Numbered from the stretch's first letter, positions 7,724-15,014 are shown. The stretch: 15,085 nucleotides of DNA from Thermoguttaceae bacterium (GCA_024653385.1 JANLFZ010000103.1:1-15085); one strand, 5' to 3'. Numbers and translations are program-made. Notes: a model not told the origin generated them from the sequence alone.

Positions 7724-7756
7724 CGCGCGCCGGCTGGCCAGCGCCAGCCACGCGCG
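7724..7756. other. long GC-rich hairpin between the divergent transcripts
   Basis: GGCTGGC (7732-7738) pairs with GCCAGCC (7743-7749) around a 4-nt loop, and CGCGCG pairs with CGCGCG outside a small CC/A internal mismatch, giving 13 base pairs in all. It sits just downstream of the proposed minus-strand promoter. It may be a transcript structure or a dispersed palindrome; copies elsewhere in the genome cannot be checked here. Confidence 0.42.
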
Positions 7757-7774
7757 AGTCCTCACACGGCCGCA

Positions 7775-7804
7775 ATTCTAAGCGAACCCGGCCCGCGATT
7801 GCAA
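7775..7804 (-). promoter_or_regulatory. candidate sigma70-type promoter for the left operon
   Basis: On the minus strand TTGCAA (7804-7799) and TAGAAT (7780-7775) are separated by 18 nt, matching the -35 and -10 consensus at 4 and 5 of 6 positions. Transcription would begin near 7768 and leave a leader of roughly 190-220 nt holding the two hairpins described separately. Planctomycete promoters are poorly defined, so this is only a candidate. Confidence 0.4.
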
Positions 7805-7860
7805 GTACTCGTTTCGTGAAATTTCAAAAATCTTTCAACCCCTCCATAGGGTCATGCCGT
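7799..7860. other. AT-rich island in the divergent intergenic region
   Basis: The gap from 7545 to 8090 holds no convincing gene. This stretch is markedly richer in A and T (for example GTGAAATTTCAAAAATC) than the GC-rich DNA around it. Its position between diverging genes suits a promoter region; no clear plus-strand -35/-10 pair could be picked out. Confidence 0.35.
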
Positions 7861-7879
7861 TCTCTTGCGACGCCTATCT

Positions 7880-7919
7880 CCCCTCGCCCGCTTGCGGGAG
7901 AGGGGCCGGGGGTGAGGGC
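7880..7919. repeat. REP-like dispersed palindrome (CCCGCTTGCGGG core)
   Basis: CCCGC-TT-GCGGG forms a perfect inner stem (7887-7898); CCCCTC pairs with GAGGGG outside one G/A mismatch, giving 11 base pairs from 7880 to 7905, followed by CCGGGGGTGAGGG. This kind of element, 'GCGGGAGAGGGGCCGGGGGTGAGGG', recurs between genes in many GC-rich bacterial genomes (recalled, not searched). Its role here is unknown. Confidence 0.55.
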
Positions 7920-8041
7920 GGCCAGGCCACGGAGGGGCTTGACGGTTCTGCGTTACGGCAGAGGGGCTCGAGGTAAGGGGGCCGTGACACGCCTCGCGTG
8001 GTCGAATATGCTGATGTCGCTTCGTTTGAGCGTAACCCAGT

Positions 8042-8068
8042 CCCCCGCCCAGCAACCCGGGGGCTTTT
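8042..8068 (+). terminator. terminator-like hairpin with T4, ahead of the oxidoreductase gene
   Basis: CCCCCG (8042-8047) pairs with CGGGGG (8058-8063) and is followed by CTTTT. Only 22 nt separate the T-run from the GTG start, so it could stop upstream read-through or act as an attenuator in the leader. The T-run is short, so termination is uncertain. Confidence 0.35.
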
Positions 8069-8090
8069 CGGTAGAATCCAGGAGAGTCCC

Positions 8091-9479
8091 GTGACATCCA
8101 CCCGACGTCTTTTCCTGCAATCGTCCGCCGCGGCGGCTGCCGCGATGATTGTGCCCCGGCACGTATTGGGCGGGCCGAAGTTCGTTCCGCCGAGCGAAAA
8201 GGTCCACGTGGCGCTGGTCGGGGCCGGCGGACAGGGGCGGACCAACGTTCGCGCACTGTTCCAAGAGCCCGATGCCCAGGTGATCGCCGTGGCCGACCCG
8301 ATCGAGGCCTTCAGCCTCGAGGCCTTCTACTACAAGGGGCAGGGCGGGCGCAAGCCGGTCCGGGCGGAGATCGAGAAGCGTTATGCCGAGAAGACCCCGA
8401 ACTTTCGCTGTGCCGAGTACGAAGACTTCCGCGTGATGCTCGAGAAGGAGAAGGCCATCGACGCGGTGCTCTGCGCCACGCCCGACCATTTGCACGCCTA
8501 CGTCTCGGTGCTCTCGATGCGTGCGGGCAAGCATGTGTATTGCGAGAAGCCGCTTGTGCACAACGTGTGGGAAGCCCGCCTGGTCGCGCGCGTGGCCAAG
8601 GAGACCGGCGTGGCGACCCAGATGGGCAACTCGGGGCATTCGCGCGAGGGCATCCGCCAGACCTGCGAGTGGATCTGGGACGGCGTGATCGGGCCGGTGC
8701 GCGAGGTTCACGCCTGGGTGGGGGCCAACCGGTGGAACAAGCACCTGACGGGCCGGCCGACCGACGCCCCGCCCGTGCCGCCGGGCGTCCAGTGGGACCT
8801 CTGGATCGGCCCGCGCCAGCCGCGCCCGTACCATCCCGCCTACACGCCCGTGACGTGGCGTGATTTCTGGGACTTTGGCGGCGGTGGGCTGGGCGACTTC
8901 GGCTGCCACGACCTCGACGCGGCCTTTTGGGCCTTGGACCTTGCCGAGCCGAAGACGATCGAGGCACGGCCCGCCGGCAACATGAACGACGAGATCGCCC
9001 CGCACGGCGAGGTGTGCTACTACCAGTTCGGCCCGCGGGGCGACAAGCCGGCGGTCCGCGTCACGTGGTACGACGGGGGCCTCAAGCCGCCGTGTCCCGA
9101 CGAGATGGGCCCGCGGCCGCTGCCCGACCGGGGCGTGCTGTTCGTCGGCGACAAGGGGATGCTGTTGGCGGAAGGCGCCGGCGGCACGCCGCGCCTGGTC
9201 CCCTACGAGAAGACCCGGGACTACAAGAAACCCGCCCCGTCGATCCCGCGTTCCAAGGGCCATCATCGCGACTGGCTCGACGCGTGCAAGGGCGGCCCGC
9301 CAGCCAGCGCGAACTTCGCCTACGGGGCGCGGCTGACCGAGCTGGCGCTCTTGGGCATCGCCTCGCTGCGCGCGGGCAAGAAACTGGTCTGGGACGCGGC
9401 GAACATGAAGGCCGTCGGCGCCCCCGAGGTCGACGCCATCCTGCGCGGCTCGTACCGCAAGGGATGGGAGCTTGCCTGA
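8091..9479 (+). CDS. Tat-exported Gfo/Idh/MocA family oxidoreductase
   Basis: 462 residues from GTG 8091. The N-terminus TSTRRLFLQSSAAAAAA is a twin-arginine signal, so the folded, cofactor-loaded enzyme should reach the periplasm. The Rossmann motif VGAGGQGRTN (44-52) binds NAD(P), and CEKPL (151-155) is the family's catalytic EKP motif. The C-terminal half holds conserved-looking DFWDFGGGGLGDFGCHDLD and SKGHHRDWLDAC. Family members oxidise or reduce sugars, inositols and related compounds; planctomycetes carry many exported copies thought to act on polysaccharide-derived sugars. The exact substrate is not readable. The frame is open to 7998, but AGGAGAG at 8080-8086 and the Tat signal fix the GTG start. 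It appears monocistronic: hairpins lie upstream and a 130-nt gap follows before the metal importer. Confidence 0.92.
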   Translation: MTSTRRLFLQSSAAAAAAMIVPRHVLGGPKFVPPSEKVHVALVGAGGQGRTNVRALFQEPDAQVIAVADPIEAFSLEAFYYKGQGGRKPVRAEIEKRYAEKTPNFRCAEYEDFRVMLEKEKAIDAVLCATPDHLHAYVSVLSMRAGKHVYCEKPLVHNVWEARLVARVAKETGVATQMGNSGHSREGIRQTCEWIWDGVIGPVREVHAWVGANRWNKHLTGRPTDAPPVPPGVQWDLWIGPRQPRPYHPAYTPVTWRDFWDFGGGGLGDFGCHDLDAAFWALDLAEPKTIEARPAGNMNDEIAPHGEVCYYQFGPRGDKPAVRVTWYDGGLKPPCPDEMGPRPLPDRGVLFVGDKGMLLAEGAGGTPRLVPYEKTRDYKKPAPSIPRSKGHHRDWLDACKGGPPASANFAYGARLTELALLGIASLRAGKKLVWDAANMKAVGAPEVDAILRGSYRKGWELA

Positions 9480-9528
9480 GGTGACCGGGCCCGGGGCTCG
9501 GCGACCTGTGGGTTCTTCCCGAGGCGGG

Positions 9529-9534
9529 TACAAT
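9529..9534 (+). promoter_or_regulatory. candidate -10 element for the metal importer operon
   Basis: TACAAT within CGGGTACAATGGGG lies about 75 nt before the binding-protein gene, in the only gap available for its promoter. No good -35 hexamer stands 16-18 nt upstream, so this may need an activator or another sigma factor. The rest of the 9480-9609 gap shows nothing else I can name. Confidence 0.3.
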
Positions 9535-9609
9535 GGGGAAGCTGGGCCGCGGGGCTTTTCGCAGTAGGCGGCGCTGCTGGGTCCGCGCGCCGGGAGTTCT
9601 TGACAGGTA

Positions 9610-10551
9610 ATGGCAACGGTTCGACGCACGCTTTGGACGCTGGCGGTCGGTGCATTGCCTTGGTTGGCCATGTTGGGGTGCGGACTGGGTGGCGGCGATC
9701 CCAGCGGGCGGTTGAGGGTTGTCTGCACCACGGGTCAGGTGGGCGACATGCTCCGACGGATCGGCGGCGAGCACCTCGCGGTCGAAGTGCTCATGGGACC
9801 GGGGGTCGATCCGCATTTGTACAAACCCACGCCCGGCGACCGCCGGCGGCTCAACGCGGCCGACATCGTGTTCTATAGCGGCCTGCACCTGGAGGGCCGG
9901 CTGGCCGCTCTGTTGGAGAGGCTTCCGTCGCGGAAGCCGGTCTTTGCCGTCACCGAGGTCTTGGTCAAGGAGCACAAGGATCGATTGCGCGCCACCGAGG
10001 GCGGCGAGGCGACCTACGACCCGCACGTCTGGTTCGACGTCTCGCTTTGGGCTTGTTGCGTCGATTATGCCGCCGCGAGACTGATCGAGGTCGACCCGGC
10101 CAACGCCGCCGACTACCGCCGCAATGCCGATCGGTACCGCGCCGAACTGGAGGCCCTGCACCGCGAGGTGAAACAGCAGTTGGCCCAGATTCCCAAGGAG
10201 CGCCGGGTGCTGGTCAGCGCGCACGACGCCTTCGCCTACTTCGGAAGGGCCTACGACGTCGAGGTCCGATCGCTCCAAGGCATCAGCACGGCCGACGAGG
10301 CCGACCTGGGGTCGGTGAACCGGCTGGTCGATCTTCTGGCGACCCGCAAGATCAAGGCCGTGTTCGTCGAGAGCAGCGTGCCACCGAGGAATGTGCAGGC
10401 GTTGGTCCAAGGTTGCGCGGCCCGGGGACACTTGGTGAAAGTCGGCGGCGAACTGTACTCCGACGCCCTGGGGCCCCCCAATACGCCCGAGGCGACCTAC
10501 GTCGGCGTGGTGCGGTACAATGTGAAGACTATCGTCGAGGCACTGCGATAA
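9610..10551 (+). CDS. troA: TroA/ZnuA-type manganese/zinc-binding lipoprotein of an ABC importer
   Basis: 313 residues with a lipoprotein-like signal ending at LAMLGC (C24). The cluster A-I binding protein captures divalent metal outside the cytoplasmic membrane. The four expected ligands are visible: H69 in GVDPHLY, H139 in DPHVWFD, H205 in LVSAHDAFAYF and D285 in ELYSDALG. A histidine at the third site matches TroA and ZnuA rather than the glutamate of manganese-specific PsaA; LQGISTADEA, FVESSVPPRNVQALV and VKVGGELYSDA closely resemble TroA of Treponema, which takes Zn or Mn. No His-rich loop of the ZnuA type is present. The ATG at 9610 has only a weak ribosome site. It begins a four-gene plus-strand unit with ATPase and two permeases. 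Confidence 0.9.
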   Translation: MATVRRTLWTLAVGALPWLAMLGCGLGGGDPSGRLRVVCTTGQVGDMLRRIGGEHLAVEVLMGPGVDPHLYKPTPGDRRRLNAADIVFYSGLHLEGRLAALLERLPSRKPVFAVTEVLVKEHKDRLRATEGGEATYDPHVWFDVSLWACCVDYAAARLIEVDPANAADYRRNADRYRAELEALHREVKQQLAQIPKERRVLVSAHDAFAYFGRAYDVEVRSLQGISTADEADLGSVNRLVDLLATRKIKAVFVESSVPPRNVQALVQGCAARGHLVKVGGELYSDALGPPNTPEATYVGVVRYNVKTIVEALR

Positions 10552-10604
10552 TGTCGAACGACCGCGGATAAGCAACCACGAATCACGGCCAACCAACCTT
10601 TGCC

Positions 10605-11369
10605 ATGCCCCCTCCGCCGCTTGAAATCCACGACATGACCGTCGCCTACCACCGCAAGCCGGTGTTGTGGGACATCGACCTCACGGTGCCCGAGGGAAGC
10701 CTCGTGGGCATTGTCGGGCCGAATGGGGCCGGCAAGAGCACCGCCTTGATCAGCGTGCTCGGCCTGATTCCCTTGGCCAGCGGGCGGGTCGAGATCTACG
10801 GGAAGCCCTATGCCCGGCAGCGGCACCAGGTCGGCTACGTGCCGCAGCGCGAGTCGGTCGATTGGGACTTCCCCGTGACCGCGATGGACGTGGTGCTCAT
10901 GGGTACCTACGGCCGGCTCGGCTGGATCCGCCGGCCGGGCGCTGCCGAGCGCCACGCGGCCCGGCTATGTCTTGCCCAGGTCGGCATGGAAGCCCAGGCC
11001 GACCGGCAGATACGGCAGCTTTCGGGCGGGCAGCAACAGCGGGTGTTTTTGGCTCGGGCGTTGGCCCAGGATGCCCGCATCTACTTCATGGACGAGCCCT
11101 TTGCCGGGGTGGACGCGTCCACCGAACAGGCGATCGTCCGCCTGCTTCAAGCGCTCCGCGACGGCGGCAAGACGGTGATCGTGGTCCATCACGACCTCCA
11201 GACCGTGGCCGACTACTTCGACCACGTGATCCTGCTGAACATGCGCCTGATCGCGTCGGGCCCCACGGCCACGACGTTCACCCACGAAAACCTCCACAAG
11301 GCCTATGGCGGCCGGCTGACGATCCTCGACGAGGCCGCCGAGGCCGTGCGCCGGGGGCCCGCGCCGTGA
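10605..11369 (+). CDS. troB: ATPase of the manganese/zinc ABC importer
   Basis: 254 residues with Walker A GPNGAGKST (38-46), Q-loop region YVPQRESVDWDFP, signature LSGGQQQR (139-146), Walker B IYFMDEPFAG with DEP at 163-165, and the switch histidine in VVHHDL (195-196). The sequence VDWDFPVTAMDVVLMG is characteristic of the TroB/MntB/ZnuC branch. It drives metal import by the adjacent permeases. It starts 53 nt after the binding-protein gene, with no Shine-Dalgarno before ATG 10605 (a second ATG at 10635 is possible), and its TGA overlaps the GTG of the first permease by 4 nt, suggesting coupled translation. Confidence 0.93.
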   Translation: MPPPPLEIHDMTVAYHRKPVLWDIDLTVPEGSLVGIVGPNGAGKSTALISVLGLIPLASGRVEIYGKPYARQRHQVGYVPQRESVDWDFPVTAMDVVLMGTYGRLGWIRRPGAAERHAARLCLAQVGMEAQADRQIRQLSGGQQQRVFLARALAQDARIYFMDEPFAGVDASTEQAIVRLLQALRDGGKTVIVVHHDLQTVADYFDHVILLNMRLIASGPTATTFTHENLHKAYGGRLTILDEAAEAVRRGPAP

Positions 11370-12721
11370 CGTTTCTCACCTGGATCGTGCTGATCGGCAC
11401 CAGCCTGCTGGGGAGCGTGGCGGGCGTGCTGGGGTGTTTTGCCGTGCTTCGGCGCAGGGCCCTCGTGGGCGATTTGCTCTCGCATGCGGCCCTGCCCGGC
11501 CTGTGCCTGGCGTTTCTGGTCCTCGGTCAGCGGCACTTCGGGGGGATGCTCTTCGGGGCGTTCTGCACGGGCCTGGCGGGCGTGGGCCTGGTGACCCTGG
11601 TCTGCCGATGGACGCGCACCAAGGAAGATGCCGCCGTCGGCATCGTGCTGAGCACGTTTTTCGGCGCGGGCATCGTGCTTTCGTCGGTGATCCAGAACCA
11701 GGAGGGAGGCGGAGCCAAGGCGGGACTCGAATCGTACATCTACGGGCAGGCAGCGGGCATGGTCCTTCAGGACGTGCTCTGGATCGCGATGGTCTCGGCG
11801 GCCGCGCTGGTCGTGGTCGTCCTGTTGTTCAAAGAGTTCAAGGTCCTCAGCTTCGACCCGGCCTTCGCCCGGACGCAGGGCTGGCCCACGCTCGCCTTGG
11901 ACCTGGCCATGATGGGCACGCTGGCCTTGGTGACCGTGACGGGCCTGCCGGCGGTCGGCGTGGTGCTGATGGCCGCGATGCTCATCCTGCCGGGGGCCAC
12001 GGCCCGATTCTGGACCGAGCGGCTCGGCCCGATGCTCGTCCTCTCCGGCATCCTCGGGGCCGCCCCCGGGACGATCGGCACGCTCTTGTCGGCGGGCGTG
12101 GTGGCCGGATGGCTGGGGTTCGATCCGTTGGCCTTCGGACCGACCGCGACCAACTTGCCGACCGGACCGTTGATCGTGCTGTCGGGTACGGCGCTCTTCC
12201 TGTTCTCGGTGCTCTTTGCCCCGCGGCGGGGCGCGGTGGCGCGGCTTTGGGCCGCGGCACGGCTGCGGAGCACCACCGCCCGCGAGAACCTGCTGCGCAC
12301 CCTCTACGAACTAAGCGAACCGCGCCTGCCGGACCGGCCGGCCATCGCCGTCGAACAGCTTCTGACCCATCGCGCCTGGCGGGCCTGGCAGGCCCGGTGG
12401 CTGGTGCGCTGGATGTCATGGCTCGGGCTGGTCGAACGCACGCCCGAGGGGGCCCGGCTGAGCGAGTCGGGCCTCGGGAAGGCCCGGGGGCTGGTCCGCA
12501 CACACCGGCTCTGGGAGCGATTCCTGATCGAGCGGGCCGACATCGCCCCCGACCACGTCGACCGCGACGCCGACATGATCGAGCACCTCCTCGGCCGCGA
12601 GATCGTCGACGCACTCGAAGAGCGATTGGCGGCCCAGGGCGGCCCGCGCGACGCCGTGCCCCAGTCGCCGCACGAAATAAGAAGGACAAAGGACGAAGGA
12701 CGAATGTCGAAAGACAAATGA
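11366..12721 (+). CDS. metal ABC permease with C-terminal DtxR/MntR-like domain, tail cut by a repeat
   Basis: 451 residues from GTG 11366, overlapping the ATPase stop as GTGA. Residues 1-290 form a TroC/ZnuB-type permease with about eight helices (GDLLSHAALPGLCLAF; MLILPGATARFWTERL). From about 303 follows a winged-helix-like segment and a DtxR metal-binding/dimerisation domain: LSESGLGKARGLVRTHRLWERFL, with H380 and E384, then D403, E406 and H407 in DADMIEHLL, where D replaces the DtxR Cys102 and is closer to MntR. The typical ending PHGxPIP stops after SPH (434-436); the last 15 residues (EIRRTKDEGRMSKDK) and the stop codon come from an invading repeat. Fusions of permease and DtxR regulator are known in Chlamydia (YtgC-YtgR). 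Whether this domain binds DNA or only senses metal is open. Confidence 0.88.
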   Translation: MTFLTWIVLIGTSLLGSVAGVLGCFAVLRRRALVGDLLSHAALPGLCLAFLVLGQRHFGGMLFGAFCTGLAGVGLVTLVCRWTRTKEDAAVGIVLSTFFGAGIVLSSVIQNQEGGGAKAGLESYIYGQAAGMVLQDVLWIAMVSAAALVVVVLLFKEFKVLSFDPAFARTQGWPTLALDLAMMGTLALVTVTGLPAVGVVLMAAMLILPGATARFWTERLGPMLVLSGILGAAPGTIGTLLSAGVVAGWLGFDPLAFGPTATNLPTGPLIVLSGTALFLFSVLFAPRRGAVARLWAAARLRSTTARENLLRTLYELSEPRLPDRPAIAVEQLLTHRAWRAWQARWLVRWMSWLGLVERTPEGARLSESGLGKARGLVRTHRLWERFLIERADIAPDHVDRDADMIEHLLGREIVDALEERLAAQGGPRDAVPQSPHEIRRTKDEGRMSKDK

Positions 12722-12834
12722 CGAAGGAATGACGAAGGCGACGAAAGAACGACTCGGGTCGAGGGTAGAAGTCCACCTTCGAGATTCGCGGTTGGACACT
12801 CGAGCTTCCTTCGTCATTTGACTTTCGACATTCG
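12701..12834. repeat. 29-nt inverted repeat around the permease 1 stop codon
   Basis: The left arm (12701-12729, beginning CGAATGTCGAAAG) is complementary to the right arm (12806-12834, ending CTTTCGACATTCG) at 28 of 29 positions, separated by 76 nt. The left arm lies across the last codons of the permease gene. Related GACGAA/TTCGTC runs surround it. Such 'TTCGTCATTCGACATT' tracts recur in several planctomycete genomes (recalled, not searched). A large stem-loop could form in the transcript between the two permease cistrons. Confidence 0.75.
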
Positions 12835-12872
12835 ACATTTCTTCGTCATTTGACTTTCGACATTCGACATTT
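12809..12872 (+). repeat. two perfect tandem copies of a 32-bp unit
   Basis: Copies at 12809-12840 and 12841-12872 are identical, beginning CTTCGTCATTTG and ending CGACATTCGACATTT. They fill the gap before the second permease start at 12881. There is no spacer between copies, so this is not a CRISPR array. The unit itself contains a partial duplication (TTCGACA TTCGACA), suggesting growth by slippage. Confidence 0.85.
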
Positions 12873-12880
12873 GAAGACTT

Positions 12881-14209
12881 ATGGCCTGGCTCCAGTCCCT
12901 CAGCCCCGATACCGAAACCACCCTCTGGGTGATGCTCATCGGCGCGATGACCAACACGGCCTGCGCGTTGTTGGGGTGCTACCTCGTGCTGCGGCGCATG
13001 AGCCTCTTGGGCGACGCGATCTCGCATGCCGTGCTGCCGGGGCTGGTGGTGGCGTTCATTCTGTCGGGGACCCTGAACGTGGGCTACATGTTCCTCGGAG
13101 CGTTGGCCGTCGGGCTCTTGACCAGCGCGCTGACCGAGACCCTCCATCGCCACGGGGGCGTGGCCGAGGATGCCGCGATGGGCGTCGTGTTCACCTCGCT
13201 GTTCGCCCTGGGCGTGATCCTGATCAAACGCTACGGCAGCGGCGTGGATCTGGATCCCGGTTGCGTGCTCGAGGGCCTCTTGGAGTTCGTCGATCTGAAC
13301 CGCGTGGAGGTGGCCGGGCATTCGGTCCCCCGGGCCCTGGTCTCGATCGCGCCCGTGCTGGCACTGAACCTCCTGTTCCTCGTGGTGTTCTGGAAAGAAC
13401 TCCTGGTCAGCTCGTTCGACCCGGCGCTGGCCACCACGATGGGCTTCCGCGCGGGGCTCTTGCACTACGTGTTGATGGCCCTGGTGGCGTTGACGACCGT
13501 GGCCTCGTTCGAGCAGGTGGGGTCGATTCTGGTCATCGCGATGCTCATTGTACCCGGCGCCACGGCCCATCTGCTGACCGACCGGCTTCGCACCATGCTG
13601 GGGCTGGCCGCCGCGATCGCGGTGGCCTCGGCCGTGCTGGGGCAACTCGCCGCGACGCGATGGAACACGAACACGGCGGGCATGATGTCGGTCGTGGCGG
13701 GCATGTTCTACCTGGCCGCGGTCTGCTTCTCGCCGCGCTACGGCATGCTCAGCGTCCTGGTGGGAAACTTCCGCAACGCGCTGACGATCGTGCGCGAGGA
13801 CCTCTTGGCCATGCTCTACCGGCTCGAAGAACTGGCTGCCGAGCGACCCCTCGGACCCCGCGAGGCCATCCAGGCCGTCGGCGGCGGCGTCTTGGCCACC
13901 CTCGGACTGTGGTCGTTGGCGCGCCGCGGCGAAATCCAACGCGACCATTCCGCCGTGCGACTGACCGAGCGGGGCCGGCGCCGGGCATCGCAGATCGTCC
14001 GCTCGCATCGCCTCTGGGAGGCGTATCTGGTCCGGTACCTCGGGCTTCCGCTGGACCACGTCCACGAGCCGGCGGCGCACATGGAACACTACATCGGCGG
14101 TCGGCTCCAGGAGCAACTGGCGGCCGACTTGGAGCAAACCGGCACCGACCCGCACGGCCGCCAAATTCCGCATGGCGAACCGCCGCCTGCTTCCGGAACC
14201 GCCGAGTGA
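12881..14209 (+). CDS. second metal ABC permease with C-terminal DtxR/MntR-like domain
   Basis: 442 residues from ATG 12881. The permease half (to about 290) shows GDAISHAVLPGLVVAF, ALGVILIKRYGSGVDLDPG and MLIVPGATAHLLTDRL, as in TroD/MntB-type subunits. The second half repeats the fusion seen in its neighbour: LGLWSLARRGEIQ in the winged-helix position, LTERGRRRASQIVRSHRLWEAYL with H376 and E380, then H395, A399, E402 and H403 in VHEPAAHMEHY, and the intact ending DPHGRQIPHG. Ala399 sits where DtxR has Cys102 and permease 1 has Asp403, so a primary metal ligand is missing. It lies 159 nt after permease 1, across a repeat-filled gap, and only a weak GAAG precedes the start. Together the two proteins likely form a heterodimeric channel. 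Confidence 0.88.
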   Translation: MAWLQSLSPDTETTLWVMLIGAMTNTACALLGCYLVLRRMSLLGDAISHAVLPGLVVAFILSGTLNVGYMFLGALAVGLLTSALTETLHRHGGVAEDAAMGVVFTSLFALGVILIKRYGSGVDLDPGCVLEGLLEFVDLNRVEVAGHSVPRALVSIAPVLALNLLFLVVFWKELLVSSFDPALATTMGFRAGLLHYVLMALVALTTVASFEQVGSILVIAMLIVPGATAHLLTDRLRTMLGLAAAIAVASAVLGQLAATRWNTNTAGMMSVVAGMFYLAAVCFSPRYGMLSVLVGNFRNALTIVREDLLAMLYRLEELAAERPLGPREAIQAVGGGVLATLGLWSLARRGEIQRDHSAVRLTERGRRRASQIVRSHRLWEAYLVRYLGLPLDHVHEPAAHMEHYIGGRLQEQLAADLEQTGTDPHGRQIPHGEPPPASGTAE

Positions 14210-14252
14210 CCGAAGCCGGCCGACGGACCTGTCGATCCCGCTTGAATGGCCT

Positions 14253-14960
14253 TCAGGACGCGCCGATGTTCCACGCCCACCCCAACCCCGCCAGGGCACG
14301 CAGGACCACCGTCACCATGACGTAGAAGGCGTACAGCAAGGCGCCGCTGCCGAAATCGAGGTCCAAGGCCGCCAGTCCGGCCAGCGCGCCGACTACCAGA
14401 AGGGGAGGGGCCACGAACAGCCACGTCCATAGCTCCTCGGGCCGGATGACGGTCGGGCCGACTTGCGAGAACACGCCCCAGAGGATCACGTACACCACGG
14501 CCACGGCGCCGACGCGGAGGTACAACTCGCGTCCGCGGTACGGCTCGAGTTCATCGTCGCGGAGAAACGCATAGCCGGCAACCACCAAAGGCGGCGTCAC
14601 GAGCAACAGCCCAACGGCCTTGATCAGCATCGAACTCAGGGCGCTGGGGTCGGCGATCAGGCCGGACCTGCGCAAGATCAACGCCGCGATCACCACGACG
14701 AGGGCCGCTCCGCCAATGGCGCAGGCTCCCTTGACGCTGAATTGCGCATCGACCCGGGAGACCGGCTTGAGGATCAACGTCCCCTTCTTCGACCTGCCTC
14801 CGCCGGCAAACTCCTCGGGAGCGTGGATCTTGACCTCTTCCTCCTTGGTCGGGATCTTGATCGGGGTCTTGCAACTCGGACACGGCCCGGTGCGCCCGGC
14901 GAACTGATCGCTCACTTGGAACCGTTTCCGGCAGCCGGGACAAACAACCAGGATCGCCAT
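14253..14960 (-). CDS. zinc-ribbon membrane protein of unknown function
   Basis: 235 residues from ATG 14960 (GAGAG 7 nt upstream; the frame extends to 14996 but would place 12 extra residues before the ribbon). An N-terminal four-cysteine ribbon CPGCRKRFQVSDQFAGRTGPCPSC (Cys 7, 10, 27 and 30) with VSD and FAGR is a style common in planctomycete membrane proteins. A short charged linker with KEEEVKIHAPEEF follows, then about five membrane segments (for example GGAALVVVIAALIL, AVAVVYVILWGVF). The ribbon would face the cytoplasm. It is convergent with the permease operon, 43 nt away, and that gap shows no clear terminator. No role can be assigned; a link to metal uptake is not supported beyond adjacency. 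Confidence 0.8.
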   Translation of the reverse strand: MAILVVCPGCRKRFQVSDQFAGRTGPCPSCKTPIKIPTKEEEVKIHAPEEFAGGGRSKKGTLILKPVSRVDAQFSVKGACAIGGAALVVVIAALILRRSGLIADPSALSSMLIKAVGLLLVTPPLVVAGYAFLRDDELEPYRGRELYLRVGAVAVVYVILWGVFSQVGPTVIRPEELWTWLFVAPPLLVVGALAGLAALDLDFGSGALLYAFYVMVTVVLRALAGLGWAWNIGAS

Positions 14961-15014
14961 CCGAGGGCTCTCGCGACGAGGAGGAAGCGGCAGCAACGTT
15001 TCGTAACCGTTCCC

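Noticed and set aside
7953..9731. Long open frame (592 codons) on the minus strand opposite the oxidoreductase gene
   Set aside because: The plus strand there encodes a clear Gfo/Idh/MocA protein; the minus frame is Arg/Gly/Pro/Val-rich without domains and is explained by GC-rich codon use.
9082..10596. 504-codon minus-strand frame opposite the oxidoreductase end and binding-protein gene
   Set aside because: Shadow of a TroA-like gene with all metal ligands in place on the plus strand.
10667..11365. Upstream extension of the first permease frame
   Set aside because: It overlaps the ATPase gene completely and is Arg/Gly/Pro-rich; the permease begins at the GTG of the GTGA overlap at 11366.
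12809..12872. CRISPR-like repeats
   Set aside because: The two 32-bp units are directly adjacent without spacers, and no cas gene is present.
12416..14299. 627-codon minus-strand frame across the permease genes
   Set aside because: It is antisense to two recognisable permease-DtxR proteins, crosses the repeat cluster (giving RHSSFV-type sequence) and shows no domain.
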